Shown: in pieces, positions 29,145 through 37,784 of the stretch
Layout: the number at the start of each line of letters is the position of its first letter
How positions within the stretch are numbered: position 1 is the stretch's first letter
Source of the DNA: Thiohalophilus sp.
Lineage (GTDB): Bacteria > Pseudomonadota > Gammaproteobacteria > UBA6429 > Thiohalophilaceae
Reading direction: 5' to 3'
DNA: 64,000 bases
Assembly (NCBI RefSeq): GCF_034521165.1
Contig: NZ_JAXHMV010000001.1
Span: forward strand, 1-64,000
Position numbers and translations under genes: made by a program
The notes under the pieces: model-generated
The model's input: the letters and a program-made list of their open reading frames with translations, nothing else
Database searches by the model: none
What the model was told of the DNA's origin: nothing

Positions 29145-30727
29145 TCATAACAGCTCTTCGAAATATATCCTGAGCCTGTAGCGCTCAGAATCATCCCACC
29201 GGCAATTAAAGACCTGGCAGATACACATCTTCGCTTTATTCCAATCCGTGAAGGCATGCTTAACCGGCTTCGCCTGGAAGGGAGTGTCCGCCTCAACATC
29301 ACTTTCAGAATGAGGTAGGGTGTGAGGCTGTGGAGCCCTTTCACTTTTGCCGTTTGTCTTTTCACCTTCACGACCAACCAAGACTCAATCTTCTGCGCAC
29401 CCTCAAGCTCAAGCGGCTCCTTCGTCACTTGCTCCTTCACAGTCTCATCATGCAGTTTCTTGCCGGTAGCATTGGCGGGATCAACCGGGATCAAGTCAAA
29501 GGTATCCTTACCATCCTTCGAACTTCCCATTAGATCTCCATCCGGGTTGATGTAGAAATTCACGCGCTGACCGATGTACTTATCCGGTACCCGGTACAAT
29601 TCATTATCAATCGAGATTTCCCCGTAGGCATTCACCTTGCGATCGTCCTTCTTATATAGGATGGCGAAGATGTCTGTGTTCAAGGTCCGCTGCTCCTTCA
29701 CCCGAAGCCCTGTTTTATAGACCTGTTCAATGCGTTTGGTTTTTGTAGGGGTGAGCCTGATTGAGTAACTGAGTAGCGTAGTTATGCGCCAGCACATTCA
29801 GATCTTCCAGTGTGATCACATCCACGCCTTTCTTCTTAAGCTTATAAGCGAGCTTAAGTTCAAACCGCTGCCATAGCGTTCGGAATCTGCGCTCCACCTT
29901 ACCCATACTTTGATTGTCTGCGAGGCGGTCATTTTTAGGCGCGGCCAGCTCCACCCGAATACCCAAATGCTTTTTCAATCCATCCCTGAAAGCCGCGTTC
30001 TTACCGGTAGCACCCTGATCTAATTTCAGCACTTCCGGGAAGATGTTTGAACGGATGCGTTTCATCCTCTCTTTGCCAGGCAAATTGAAGGAAACGGGCG
30101 GTCATCATCATGTTTTCACCGGTGGCGGCAAAGTAGCGCACCAGGTACGCGCGGGAAACCGTATCCAGATATCCCACAACCCACAATCTCAAGCGCTCAG
30201 ATTTAGGCTTATTCTTGTAATCCCACTGACCCCGGCGGCCATCCACCTTCACGATCAGTTCATCGTCATCACTTACGCCCACCTCAAAGTATTCACTGCG
30301 GGAAAAATCCATCATGTGAACCTGATTCACGTGCTCATCCTCATGACGCGTGTACGCGCGGGGCTGTTGATATCCGATCTCTCGTAATCTCCGGTCGGCA
30401 GTAGCCACCGTCACTTCGCCTTCGGGAATCTCTCCGGCCTCCTCCAATATCTCGATGGCATCCTCGGTTGAAAGCAACCTGCCATCCAGCACCATAGCGA
30501 TACGGCTCGGTCTTCACCTTGGCTATCATATTGATGTACCCGCGAGGCACCACCGGATCACGCTCACAACGCTTCGTTCCGTTGGTGATATCTATATGTC
30601 GGTACAGGGTAGCAACCGACACATCGAGGCGCTCAGCGATAGTCTCCGCCGTAGAGCGCTTCTCACCGTGAGGCGCATCTTCAAGTTCAGTTCGTATTTC
30701 AGAGAGGAGAGAGTCAGACCAGGTCAT
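29145..30727 (-). CDS. Mu A-like DDE transposase (frameshifted)
   Basis: Four frame pieces in order. N-terminal HTH: TAETIAERLDVSVATLYRHI. Catalytic rve core: QVHMMDFSRSEYF (first Asp), LKLDQGATGKNAAFRD (second Asp) and NQSMGKVERRFRTLWQ (Glu). The Mu-type C-terminal beta-barrel follows (DKYIGQRVNFYINPDG, TFDLIPVDPA). About 525 residues as read. The protein cuts and joins phage ends by replicative transposition in complex with B. Its start (30,727) sits at the stop of the preceding coil protein. A long KVK-type micro-repeat tract (about 29,330-29,380) lies in its 3' part, and the end at 29,145 is set by the frame reading YRLRIYFEELL. Confidence 0.85.
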
Positions 30728-31072
30728 TAATTAATGATTGGATCGTTAAAAATTAAGAGCAATTCCATGTGCATATTATTGAAGCGTTCACTGCCCGACT
30801 GTATGCGGTTCAGGCGCTCCACAAATCGAAGCTGCACTTCCTCCGGCAGGTCCTCAACTTCTACCCGCGTGATAATCTTTTGGATCTTCTCCCAGCACTC
30901 ATCCAGCTGTTCGATATCCGTATTCACCTGATCAATCGTTACCGACTTTTCCCGGTACGTATCATCAAGGTGCTTCAGCTCATCATTCTCTTTCTTAAGG
31001 TGATCCCGCTCCAAGCTCCGCGTTCTTTTTTTGCTCCTGAACGACTTCATAGTCCTGAACTTTTTTGGACAT
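30727..31072 (-). CDS. Coiled-coil early protein, unknown (one frameshift)
   Basis: Start MSKKVQDYEVVQEQKKNAEL at 31,072; one break leads to RDHLKKENDELKHLDDTYRE, TDIEQLDECWEKIQKIITRV and a C-terminal NNMHMELLLIFNDPIIN. About 115 residues, strongly coiled-coil. It directly precedes the transposase gene (1-base overlap with its start). No family recognised; a DNA-binding or partner role is possible from its position. Confidence 0.5.
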
Positions 31073-31279
31073 TTTTTTAATGACGGTCGTCAAGTACCTT
31101 CATGGCAGAAAACCTTTCAGTTCTTCAGCTGTATATCTTCATCACCGATTGACAATCTCACCATTTTGCATCAGATCGTCTGACCTGATCTTCAGCTTTC
31201 TGAGCAATTAGCTTTCTAATTTTTCGAAGTACCAAGACTCTGGATATGGTTTTCATTTACTGACCTGACTCATCTTCAA

Positions 31280-31581
31280 ATAGGGTTTGTAAGTCCGATT
31301 CTTCTCAATAATGCATAGCTATAAGCTTGCATATCGACAGGAATCTGTTTGGCCTGAAATAATCCTTCGAGCACTATCATACCCAAGCTCCTTGTACAGT
31401 TTTTCATCAATTATCTCCGCCATGTATCTGATAGCTCATCTGCAGAAGACGCATCTTCAAGTTTAGCATCCATAAGATCTACAGCCCTTACTGTGACGCA
31501 TTCTCAGTTAGATACAGTGTACTTCACGATTCGTGTGCCGAATCGTCGCACACACTTTGCTAATTCCTGGTTCTGACTCAT
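31280..31581 (-). CDS. Small early phage protein, unknown (frameshifted)
   Basis: MSQNQELAKCVRRFGTRIVK followed by AVDLMDAKLEDASSADELSD and AYSYALLRRIGLTNPI is collinear over three frames. About 100 residues, helical. Its ATG overlaps the end of the GemA-like gene. Unknown role in the early leftward operon. The 200 bases between it and the coil protein hold no other clear gene. Confidence 0.35.
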
Positions 31582-31870
31582 TGTTAAATCCTAATTCTTT
31601 AATTTTAAATGGTTGTTCGGCAAGGATGCGCTCCATGCCGGTGATTACTTTAGTGGCTTCGTATTTCCAGAGGCTCGGAACTATCTTTTGCTTGCCGGTC
31701 TGGCGAATTACAAATCTGGATAGGTCCTACATACCCCACCCAAGCTCACTCTGAATCTTCATTGATCCGGTGAAGCTGCTGATCAGCTAACCTGGGCTTT
31801 CGGCTTTACTGGTGTGAGGGCGCTTGACCTTTTCCGGTGAAATGCAATAGCCACGTGATAGAAAAGCTTT
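31545..31870 (-). CDS. GemA-like regulatory protein (DUF1018; frameshifted)
   Basis: Minus-strand pieces read RLADQQLHRI, MKIQSELGWG, DLSRFVIRQTGKQKIVPSLW and KYEATKVITGMERILAEQPF. The order Q-x-x-x-I-x-x-L-x-x-x-L-G, then a T-G-K and a final helix EAxxVIxxLxxxL is the pattern of Mu gp16/GemA (DUF1018), an early protein that modulates host supercoiling and gene expression in Mu. At least three frame breaks. Boundaries approximate. Confidence 0.5.
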
Positions 31871-31883
31871 GACTGCTTATCGG

Positions 31884-32075
31884 TCAGGCTGTATTCCGGT
31901 ACTGATCTGGCATCACCGGTATCTTCAACATAAAGAAATCCTTCATCCAGGCTTTAACTTCGTCGCCGATCCCGAAAAGCACCTTTCTCAATCGCCTCGT
32001 CGATAAGGATCTGGCGCTGCTTAAACTGCTTCTTTTGCTCGTGGGTGAAGTCACTGTATAGGCAGTCTTACTCAT
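31884..32075 (-). CDS. Small early phage protein (frameshifted), unknown
   Basis: Start MSKTAYTVTSPTSK at 32,075, continuing in an alternate frame KKQFKQRQILIDEAIEKGAF and then DEVKAWMKDFFMLKIPVMPD. Probably a 70-90-residue basic protein whose end overlaps the GemA-like gene. No family recognised. Confidence 0.35.
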   Translation of the reverse strand: MSKTAYTVTSPTSKRSSLSSARSLSTRRLRKVLFGIGDEVKAWMKDFFMLKIPVMPDQYRNTA

Positions 32076-32397
32076 TCGCCGCCTCCGATTCCTGCTCAGA
32101 AAGAACCTGACTTACATAAGCCAATGGAAAACCCCAGCTTCTTAGCCGCCTCACTTTTCCGAAGTGCATCTCTTCACACAGAAACAAGATCATCTCCTTA
32201 TTATCTATGCCAAGCTTTCGCATGCGCTTTATCAGACCAAAATCCATTCCCATCCGCATGGCGGTAAACGGTAGCAGATATGCAAACCCAAATCCTCAGC
32301 CACTTCTTTGGCGTCTGGGATTCTTGCGCAGAGCTTCACGGGTTATCAGAAGGAAAAACCTCCTGCTGTATCGGGCGGTTCTTTACAAGCTCACTCA
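32068..32397 (-). CDS. HTH-type small regulator (frameshifted)
   Basis: Starts MSELVKNRPIQQEVFPSDNP with the ATG at 32,397 probably overlapping the previous stop. After breaks it reads DAKEVAEDLGLHISATVYRH, a helix-turn-helix-like pair, then a clean 63-codon frame MDFGLIKRMRKLGIDNKEMI to SQVLSEQESEAANE. Perhaps 105 residues, or two short genes. It lies second to third from the repressor-operator region, where Mu has ner and similar DNA-binding proteins. Confidence 0.4.
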
Positions 32398-32530
32398 TTA
32401 CGCAGCCTCCACTTTCTCTCTCTCGATCACCAAGGATCATTTGAGCATACCTGGTATTCATTTCAACCTTAGGCAGCTCAGACAGGTACTCAATAGCCCG
32501 AAGCCAGACTTCATCCACATCAGATTTCAT
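32398..32530 (-). CDS. Small early phage protein (one frameshift)
   Basis: Starts MKSDVDEVWLRAIEYLSELP and continues KVEMNTRYAQMILGDRERE; near the end a GAGAGAGAGAAA run probably has one extra or missing base, after which KVEAA-stop precedes the next ATG. About 44 residues. It begins just inside the stop of the ner-like gene. No family recognised. Confidence 0.35.
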
Positions 32531-32701
32531 GCTCCTTATTAAAAGTGTTCATCACAGTCGCATAAGTGACACTCAACACACGGCGCGCAATTTTTGCACG
32601 CGTCTCCTCTTTTGATCATAGACCGGATACGATCTTTATCTTCCTGCAGTTAGATCTCGAACACCAATAAGTGTGGTTTTTTGGGGTATTTTTTGCGACA
32701 T
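32520..32701 (-). CDS. Ner-like DNA-binding protein, first early gene (frameshifted)
   Basis: Starts MSQKIPQKTTLIGVRDLTAG at 32,701; after a break it reads EDKDRIRSMIKRGDA and KIARRVLSVTYATVMNTFNK to a stop at 32,520. IxxMIKRGDxxKIAxxxxVxYxTVxNxFN is a compact helix-turn-helix pattern known from small regulators of Bacteroidota mobile elements. Divergent from the repressor across the operator gap, it occupies the place of Mu ner, the early transcription switch. Confidence 0.5.
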
Positions 32702-32796
32702 TTGAAAAGTCATTTTATTTGTGTTAATTGTTTCACGAACGAATATAGCGCAACAATTGGCGCTTGTCAAGACGAATAGCGAATATTTTTACGCTA
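32702..32796. promoter_or_regulatory. Divergent early promoter/operator region
   Basis: This 95-bp gap separates the ner-like gene from the repressor. It contains two copies of ACGAAT(AT)AGCG (about 32,739-32,750 and 32,772-32,781), an inverted repeat AGCGCaacaattgGCGCT-like at 32,747-32,764, and AT-rich flanks that could hold both promoters. Such clustered half-sites fit binding by the CI-like repressor. The promoter elements are not resolved. Confidence 0.5.
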
Positions 32797-33596
32797 ATGA
32801 ACAAAAATGTTCCAACTCTCCAAATAAGAGATTAAAGGCTTTCATCGACTCTAATAGATGATAGTTACGAGGATATAGCAGATAAAACTGGCTATTCCAG
32901 AAGAACTTGGCAGCGCCAGGTAGAGGAAGGAGCGTCAATAAAGTCTGACTATCTTTTAAAGTTGCGCGACATTTACGGCGCTGACATAGCGTATATTTTG
33001 ACTGGAGAAAAAGATTGCCAATGATTGCGCACAGCACCATCAATGGTGCCTAACGTCAGCACACCCAGAACCCGAACGACTCTACTTGCACCCAAAAGAC
33101 ATAAAGACCAGGGACCCGGAAGACCTACCCGGAAGAAATGCTAAACGAAGAAGGCGTTCCCTGGGACCCGGAAGAATTTGTAGTCGTACCCTTTTATTAT
33201 AAAGTATACGCCAGTGCCGGCTTTGGCCGCGTAACCGAAAACGAAGTCTTTGTAGATGTAGCCTTCCGCCGCCGCTTCTTCAACTCCACCGTTTACACGG
33301 ACTGGCGCAACTGCTTCATGGTCCGCATGAAAGGAGACTCCATGGCACCCATGTACCCAGACGGCATGCGAACTACCTCAATAGATTGACTGGCAAGGAA
33401 ATAAAAGAGCGGCCCCGGCTTACGTCGTCAAGAGAGCCAGGTATACTGCAAACTCATCCGCAAACTCCCCGGCGGCAAAATCGAATTACACAGCATCAAC
33501 GAAACCTACAAACCAATGGTCATAGATCCAGAGCACGAAGGCTTCCGCATCATCGGCGAAATCATCTGGCACGCCCAAACCAGTAAATACGTCTAA
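32797..33596 (+). CDS. CI-like phage repressor with S24 peptidase domain (frameshifted)
   Basis: Start MNKNVPTLQIRD at 32,797; after one break the HTH continues ADKTGYSRRTWQRQVEEG and SDYLLKLRDIYGADIAYILT. After a linker of broken frame a clean 84-codon stretch carries the serine-peptidase centre FMVRMKGDSMAPMYPDG (nucleophile Ser), and then VYCKLIRKLPGGKIELHSIN with the basic residue region and VIDPEHEGFRIIGEIIWHAQ to a stop at 33,596. This is the LexA/CI-type plan: DNA-binding domain plus self-cleaving S24 domain. Such repressors inactivate on RecA activation, so the prophage would be SOS-inducible. It is transcribed towards the c-end, as Mu c is. Confidence 0.8.
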
Positions 33597-33624
33597 CAAT
33601 AACTAAAAAGTCGAGGTACAATTT

Positions 33625-33938
33625 GTGGGAGAATTAGGAGCAACATTTATCATCGTAATCTCAATCGTAATAGTATTAGTGATCCTTTTGGATCGTGCTA
33701 CTTTTCACTGTGGGTTAGATCCTAACACAGCTTAAAAAAACACGACGAACATTTATCTGAATTAAGAGTTGAATTATCCTCACTTGAAAATGAAATAAAA
33801 AACATAAAAGAAGAGAGTTCAAGCGATGGATTTAAACGAAGCGATGCTTATCACTGTGGAGTAGTCACTTTAATTTCTATCCTGGGCTTCACTTTTTCCT
33901 GGTATTCAGAACGCTTTAGATCCTGGGCCGAACAATGA
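33625..33938 (+). CDS. Small membrane protein near phage c-end (frameshifted)
   Basis: GTG start at 33,625: VGELGATFIIVISIVIVLVI is a strong transmembrane helix; after a break, HDEHLSELRVELSSLENEIK forms a coiled coil and the end TLISILGFTFSWYSERF is a second hydrophobic segment. About 100 residues. The stop overlaps the next ATG (ATGA). Located between repressor and phage terminus, where cargo genes lie in transposable phages; possibly exclusion related. Confidence 0.45.
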
Positions 33939-34077
33939 AATTCAGAATCATCATACTCATTAGCTTATACATATATTGATATTGAAGAATATGGTAAAGT
34001 CATTGAGCAGCTTGAATCATTATATAGAAAATTATCCGGCAACTGAAACTGCTAAAAAAGCACAAGAAGAATATTGA
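33935..34077 (+). CDS. Short protein with TPR-like end (frameshifted)
   Basis: MKFRIIILISLYIY begins with a hydrophobic helix, then YIDIEEYGKVIEQLESLY and, after one break, NYPATETAKKAQEEY to a stop at 34,077. The second part resembles the last repeat of TPR/BamD-like proteins (FxxYPxSxxAxxA). About 47 residues if complete. It is the last gene before the phage end. Confidence 0.35.
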
Positions 34078-34138
34078 ATTTTGAAATCTACAAGATACCC
34101 AGGAACTTCATTGATAGCTTGGAGAGTGCAAAATAACC

Positions 34139-34270
34139 CCTCAATAATTGCGACAAAACACCACAAAAAGCATAAAACCGCGCGCGCTCGAACCCATAAA
34201 TCCTGAAAACCCCTGCAAAGCCCACAAAGGGCGCTTTTGCTTGTAACTATCTGCTGTTGTAACTGTCGCA
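34139..34270. repeat. Prophage c-end terminus with transposase-site-like repeats
   Basis: Read inward (minus strand), the terminus begins TGCGACAGTTACAACAGCAG at 34,270 and has two spaced TTACAA words (34,256-34,261 and 34,239-34,244 region), the typical arrangement of transposase-binding sites. About 100 bases further in, TTTTGTCGCAATTATTG recalls the outer words. The 5'-TG start agrees with Mu-type ends (TG...CA). The following 30 bases carry what looks like mraY coding sequence with one lost base. Confidence 0.5.
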
Positions 34271-34302
34271 CCCCCCTAATAAACCTATAAAATTGGCCCC
34301 AA

Positions 34303-35196
34303 ACCCATTTAATCAAAGCGGGCACACCGACTATGGGGGGTGCCCTGATTTTGATTGCTATCGCGATCGGCACGCTTCTGTGGTCGGATCTGGGTAATCG
34401 CTATGTCTGGGTGGTTATTCTGACTACTTTCCTGTTTGGCGTGATCGGCTGGATCGATGATTATAAAAAACTGGTTAAAAAAGATCCGCGTGGTCTGGTC
34501 GCACGCTGGAAGTACTTCTGGCAGTCGGTTATCGCTATTGCCGTTGGCATCTATTTATACCAGACGGCACTGCCGGTTGAGACACAATTGATTGTGCCGT
34601 TTTTCAAGAGCATCTCCATCGAAATGGGTATGATCGCTTATGTGCTGTTGACCTATTTTGTCGTTGTCGGGTCAAGCAACGCGGTAAACCTGACGGACGG
34701 TCTGGATGGCCTGGCCATATTGCCGACGGTCATGGTTGGCGGGGCGTTGGGGATATTCGCCTATGCATCCGGACATGCCGGCTTTTCTGAATATCTGCAG
34801 ATTCCCAACGTTCCCGGTGCCGGTGAACTGGTGATCTTTTGCGGGGCGCTGGTTGGTGCCGGCCTCGGATTTCTCTGGTTTAACACTTATCCGGCGCAGG
34901 TATTTATGGGTGACGTTGGTGCGTTGGCCCTCGGTGCCGCACTGGGAGTTTTGGCCGTAATTGTCCGACAAGAGCTTGTTTTATTTATTATGGGCGGCGT
35001 TTTTGTTGTGGAAACCCTTTCGGTTGTTTTGCAGGTTTTATCATTCAAACTGACCGGCAAGCGAATATTTCGCATGGCACCGCTACATCATCATTTTGAG
35101 TTAAAAGGCTGGCCGGAACCGCGAGTGATCGTCCGCTTCTGGATTATTACCGTCATTCTGGTGTTGATCGGTTTGGCAACGTTGAAGATTCGATAA
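34303..35196 (+). CDS. mraY: Phospho-MurNAc-pentapeptide translocase MraY, 5' truncated
   Basis: MraY transfers phospho-MurNAc-pentapeptide from UDP to undecaprenyl phosphate at the inner membrane, giving lipid I. The readable protein begins within the second conserved motif ([16 protein letters not shown]) and contains [13 protein letters not shown] and the Mg-binding Asp, [19 protein letters not shown], and the terminal [18 protein letters not shown]. About 300 residues remain of the usual 360; the first 60 or so, with the first transmembrane helix, are absent. Upstream, AAAATTGGCCCC (34,289-34,300) would encode K-I-G-P in front of Q-T-H if one C is restored. The gene is followed 3 bases later by murD. 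Confidence 0.9.
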   Translation, partial: THLIKAGTPTMGGALILIAIAIGTLLWSDLGNRYVWVVILTTFLFGVIGWIDDYKKLVKKDPRGLVARWKYFWQSVIAIAVGIYLYQTALPVETQLIVPFFKSISIEMGMIAYVLLTYFVVVGSSNAVNLTDGLDGLAILPTVMVGGALGIFAYASGHAGFSEYLQIPNVPGAGELVIFCGALVGAGLGFLWFNTYPAQVFMGDVGALALGAALGVLAVIVRQELVLFIMGGVFVVETLSVVLQVLSFKLTGKRIFRMAPLHHHFELKGWPEPRVIVRFWIITVILVLIGLATLKIR

Positions 35197-35199
35197 CTA

Positions 35200-36582
35200 A
35201 TGCTGGCAACACACATGACAATGAGCAGACAGGCAGCAGAGTACTTGCAAGACAAGAAGGTCCTGATCGTCGGTCTGGGCCAGACGGGTCTCTCCTGTGC
35301 TCGCTTTTTGTCGGCCTATGAGATTGATATTGCGATCACAGACAGTCGGGGCGAGCCGCCCTGCCTGTCTGCATTGCAGAAAGAATTGCCCGATATGGCA
35401 GTGTTTGTCGGTGGTTTTGATGAGCTGGCGTTCCGTCGTGCGGATATCATCCTGGTCAGTCCGGGAATATCGTTACGCGAGCCATTGATTGTTGAGGCAT
35501 GTGCCAGAGGCGCAAAAATTATTGGTGATATCGAGTTGTTTGCGTGGTTTGTCAATGTGCCGGTGGTGGCGATTACCGGCTCCAATGGAAAAAGTACGGT
35601 GACCACCCTGGTTGGCGAGATGTTTCACAAGGCCGGTATCAAGGCGGGTGTCGGCGGCAATATCGGGAAGCCGGCACTGGAACTGCTCAAAGAAGACAAT
35701 CAGATCTGCGCGCTGGAACTGTCCAGTTTTCAGCTTGAGACCACCGAGTCACTGGATCCGGTCGCGGCAGCATTACTCAATATCAGCGAAGATCATCTGG
35801 ATCGTTATGACACCCTGGCGGACTACACGGCGGCCAAGGCCAGAATTTTCTATGGCTCCGGTGTGCTGGTGGTCAATGCCGATGATGAAAAAGTGATGGC
35901 AACCGCTCGACTGTTTTGTGCCGGGCGTAAGCAGATCAGTTTCAGTCTGGGGATGCCTGAAGGCGATAACTACGGGATTTGTCAGCAGGATGCGGAACGC
36001 TGGTTATGCCGGGGTCACCAGATGCTGATTGCCGTCGATGATCTGAAAATCACCGGTGAACACAATCTGGCCAATGCCCTGGCGGCTCTGGCTCTCGGGG
36101 AGGCAGCCGGTCTGACGTCAGAGGTTATGACTGATGCGCTACGGAATTTTGCCGGACTGCCGCATCGGTGCCAGTGGCTGGGACAACACAACGGCGTGAC
36201 CTGGATTAATGATTCGAAGGCGACCAATGTCGGTGCGGCGATTGCCGCCATTGAAGGGATCCCGGGTGAAAAACTGGTCCTGATTATGGGCGGCCAGGGT
36301 AAGGGACAGGATTTTAGTGTTTTGCGCGATGTTGTGGCGCGGCGAACCAGGGGCATTGTTCTGATTGGCGAGGATGCGCCATCCCTGCGAAACGCATTGG
36401 GTGATGTGATACCGGTTGCAAGTGCCGGCACCATGCAGGAAGCCGTTAATAAAGCGGCGCAAATGGCCCGAACGAATGACGCGGTATTGTTATCCCCGGC
36501 CTGCGCCAGCTTTGACATGTTTAACGGGTTTGAACATCGCGGCGATACGTTTATCGAGTGTGTCAGGAGCCTGTGTCAGTGA
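35200..36582 (+). CDS. murD: UDP-MurNAc-L-alanine:D-glutamate ligase MurD
   Basis: Adds D-glutamate to UDP-MurNAc-L-Ala in the cytoplasm. 460 residues, the usual length. N-terminal Rossmann motif VLIVGLGQTGLSCARF (residues 22-37), the ATP loop VAITGSNGKSTVTTLVG near residue 130, ELSSFQLETTESLDPVAAAL, and the C-terminal domain WINDSKATNVGAAIAAIEG with LSPACASFDMFNGFEHRG. Starts are close together at 35,200 and 35,215; the first lies only 3 bases after mraY. It overlaps ftsW. Confidence 0.97.
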   Translation: MLATHMTMSRQAAEYLQDKKVLIVGLGQTGLSCARFLSAYEIDIAITDSRGEPPCLSALQKELPDMAVFVGGFDELAFRRADIILVSPGISLREPLIVEACARGAKIIGDIELFAWFVNVPVVAITGSNGKSTVTTLVGEMFHKAGIKAGVGGNIGKPALELLKEDNQICALELSSFQLETTESLDPVAAALLNISEDHLDRYDTLADYTAAKARIFYGSGVLVVNADDEKVMATARLFCAGRKQISFSLGMPEGDNYGICQQDAERWLCRGHQMLIAVDDLKITGEHNLANALAALALGEAAGLTSEVMTDALRNFAGLPHRCQWLGQHNGVTWINDSKATNVGAAIAAIEGIPGEKLVLIMGGQGKGQDFSVLRDVVARRTRGIVLIGEDAPSLRNALGDVIPVASAGTMQEAVNKAAQMARTNDAVLLSPACASFDMFNGFEHRGDTFIECVRSLCQ

Positions 36583-37784
36583 TAACAGCAACTCACATCG
36601 CCAGCTTGTTTCAAAAGCCGGATAACCGGAATGAGCAAGTGCGTCTGCTGGATGTGGTTGACAAGCCATTGTTACTTGTCGTTCTGTCCCTGTTATGTCT
36701 TGGGCTGGTGATGGTCGGTTCGGCATCAACTTCAATCGCTGAAAAAATGGTCAATGATCCCTTCTATTTTTTCTGGCGTCAGTTGGGCTACATGATAATC
36801 GGGCTGATTGCCGCCGGTGCCATAATACGCGTGCCGATGGAAATATGGGAAAAGAGTGGAATGCCGCTTATATTGCTAAGCATTCTGTTACTGATGCTGG
36901 TTTTCGTTCCCGGACTGGGACGTGAGGTCAATGGCAGTCAACGCTGGATTATGCTGGGTCCACTCTCCTTGCAGGTCTCTGAATTCGTCAAGCTATTTTC
37001 GGTAATTTATCTGGCCGGTTATCTGGTCCGTCATCACGGGGAAGTACGTTCGCGGGTTGTCGGATTTCTACGGCCGCTTATCCTGCTGACCCTGCTGGGT
37101 CTGTTGTTGTTGCTGGAACCCGATTATGGCGCAGTCGTGGTCCTGTTTCTGACGGCTTTTGGCATGATGTGGCTTGGCGGCGTGCGCTTTACCCAGTTCA
37201 TATTATTGCTGATGTCTTTGACCAGTGCGCTGGCCTTGTTGGCTCTGACTTCACCCTATCGGTTACAGCGTTTGACAACATTTCTGAATCCCTGGGCTGA
37301 CCCTTATGATAGCGGCTTTCAGCTGACCCAGGCCCTGATTGCCTTTGGTCGTGGTGAATGGTTCGGCGTGGGGCTCGGATCGAGCATCCAGAAACTGTTT
37401 TATCTGCCCGAAGCACATACTGATTTCTTATTCGCTGTCATGGCCGAAGAGTTGGGACTGTTTGCGGTAATACTGGTGGTAGTGGCGTATTTGTTTGTGA
37501 TTTACAAGGCGCTGAGTATCGGTCGCCGTGCCGAGAAACGTGAGCAGCCATTCGCCGGTTATGTGGCCTATGGCCTGGGAATCTGGATCGGTGTGCAGGC
37601 GTTTATCAATATCGGTGTCAATATGGGTGTATTGCCCACCAAAGGTCTCACACTACCCTTGATGAGTTATGGCGGCAGCAGTTTGCTGGTCATGTGTATT
37701 GCCGTGGCTTTGCTGCTTCGCATCGATTATGAAACCCGAAAATATGATCGTCGTAATCAAATGCCGCAAGGGAGGCGTTCATGA
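36579..37784 (+). CDS. ftsW: Division SEDS glycosyltransferase FtsW
   Basis: SEDS-family peptidoglycan polymerase of the divisome. The longer frame begins at an ATG at 36,558, but a GTG at 36,579 overlaps the murD stop (GTGA) and has AGGAG 9 bases upstream, so I prefer it (about 401 residues). Ten hydrophobic segments; the SEDS signature is seen as DSGFQLTQALIAFGRGEWFG, AHTDFLFAVMAEELG and the late VLPTKGLTLPLMSYGGSSLL. Next to murG with a 4-base overlap. Confidence 0.95.
   Translation: MITATHIASLFQKPDNRNEQVRLLDVVDKPLLLVVLSLLCLGLVMVGSASTSIAEKMVNDPFYFFWRQLGYMIIGLIAAGAIIRVPMEIWEKSGMPLILLSILLLMLVFVPGLGREVNGSQRWIMLGPLSLQVSEFVKLFSVIYLAGYLVRHHGEVRSRVVGFLRPLILLTLLGLLLLLEPDYGAVVVLFLTAFGMMWLGGVRFTQFILLLMSLTSALALLALTSPYRLQRLTTFLNPWADPYDSGFQLTQALIAFGRGEWFGVGLGSSIQKLFYLPEAHTDFLFAVMAEELGLFAVILVVVAYLFVIYKALSIGRRAEKREQPFAGYVAYGLGIWIGVQAFINIGVNMGVLPTKGLTLPLMSYGGSSLLVMCIAVALLLRIDYETRKYDRRNQMPQGRRS

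Noticed and set aside
34032..34373. 113-codon minus frame spanning the phage-mraY junction
   Set aside because: It begins inside the antisense of mraY and runs through the phage terminus and the small + strand gene; no coding signal of its own.
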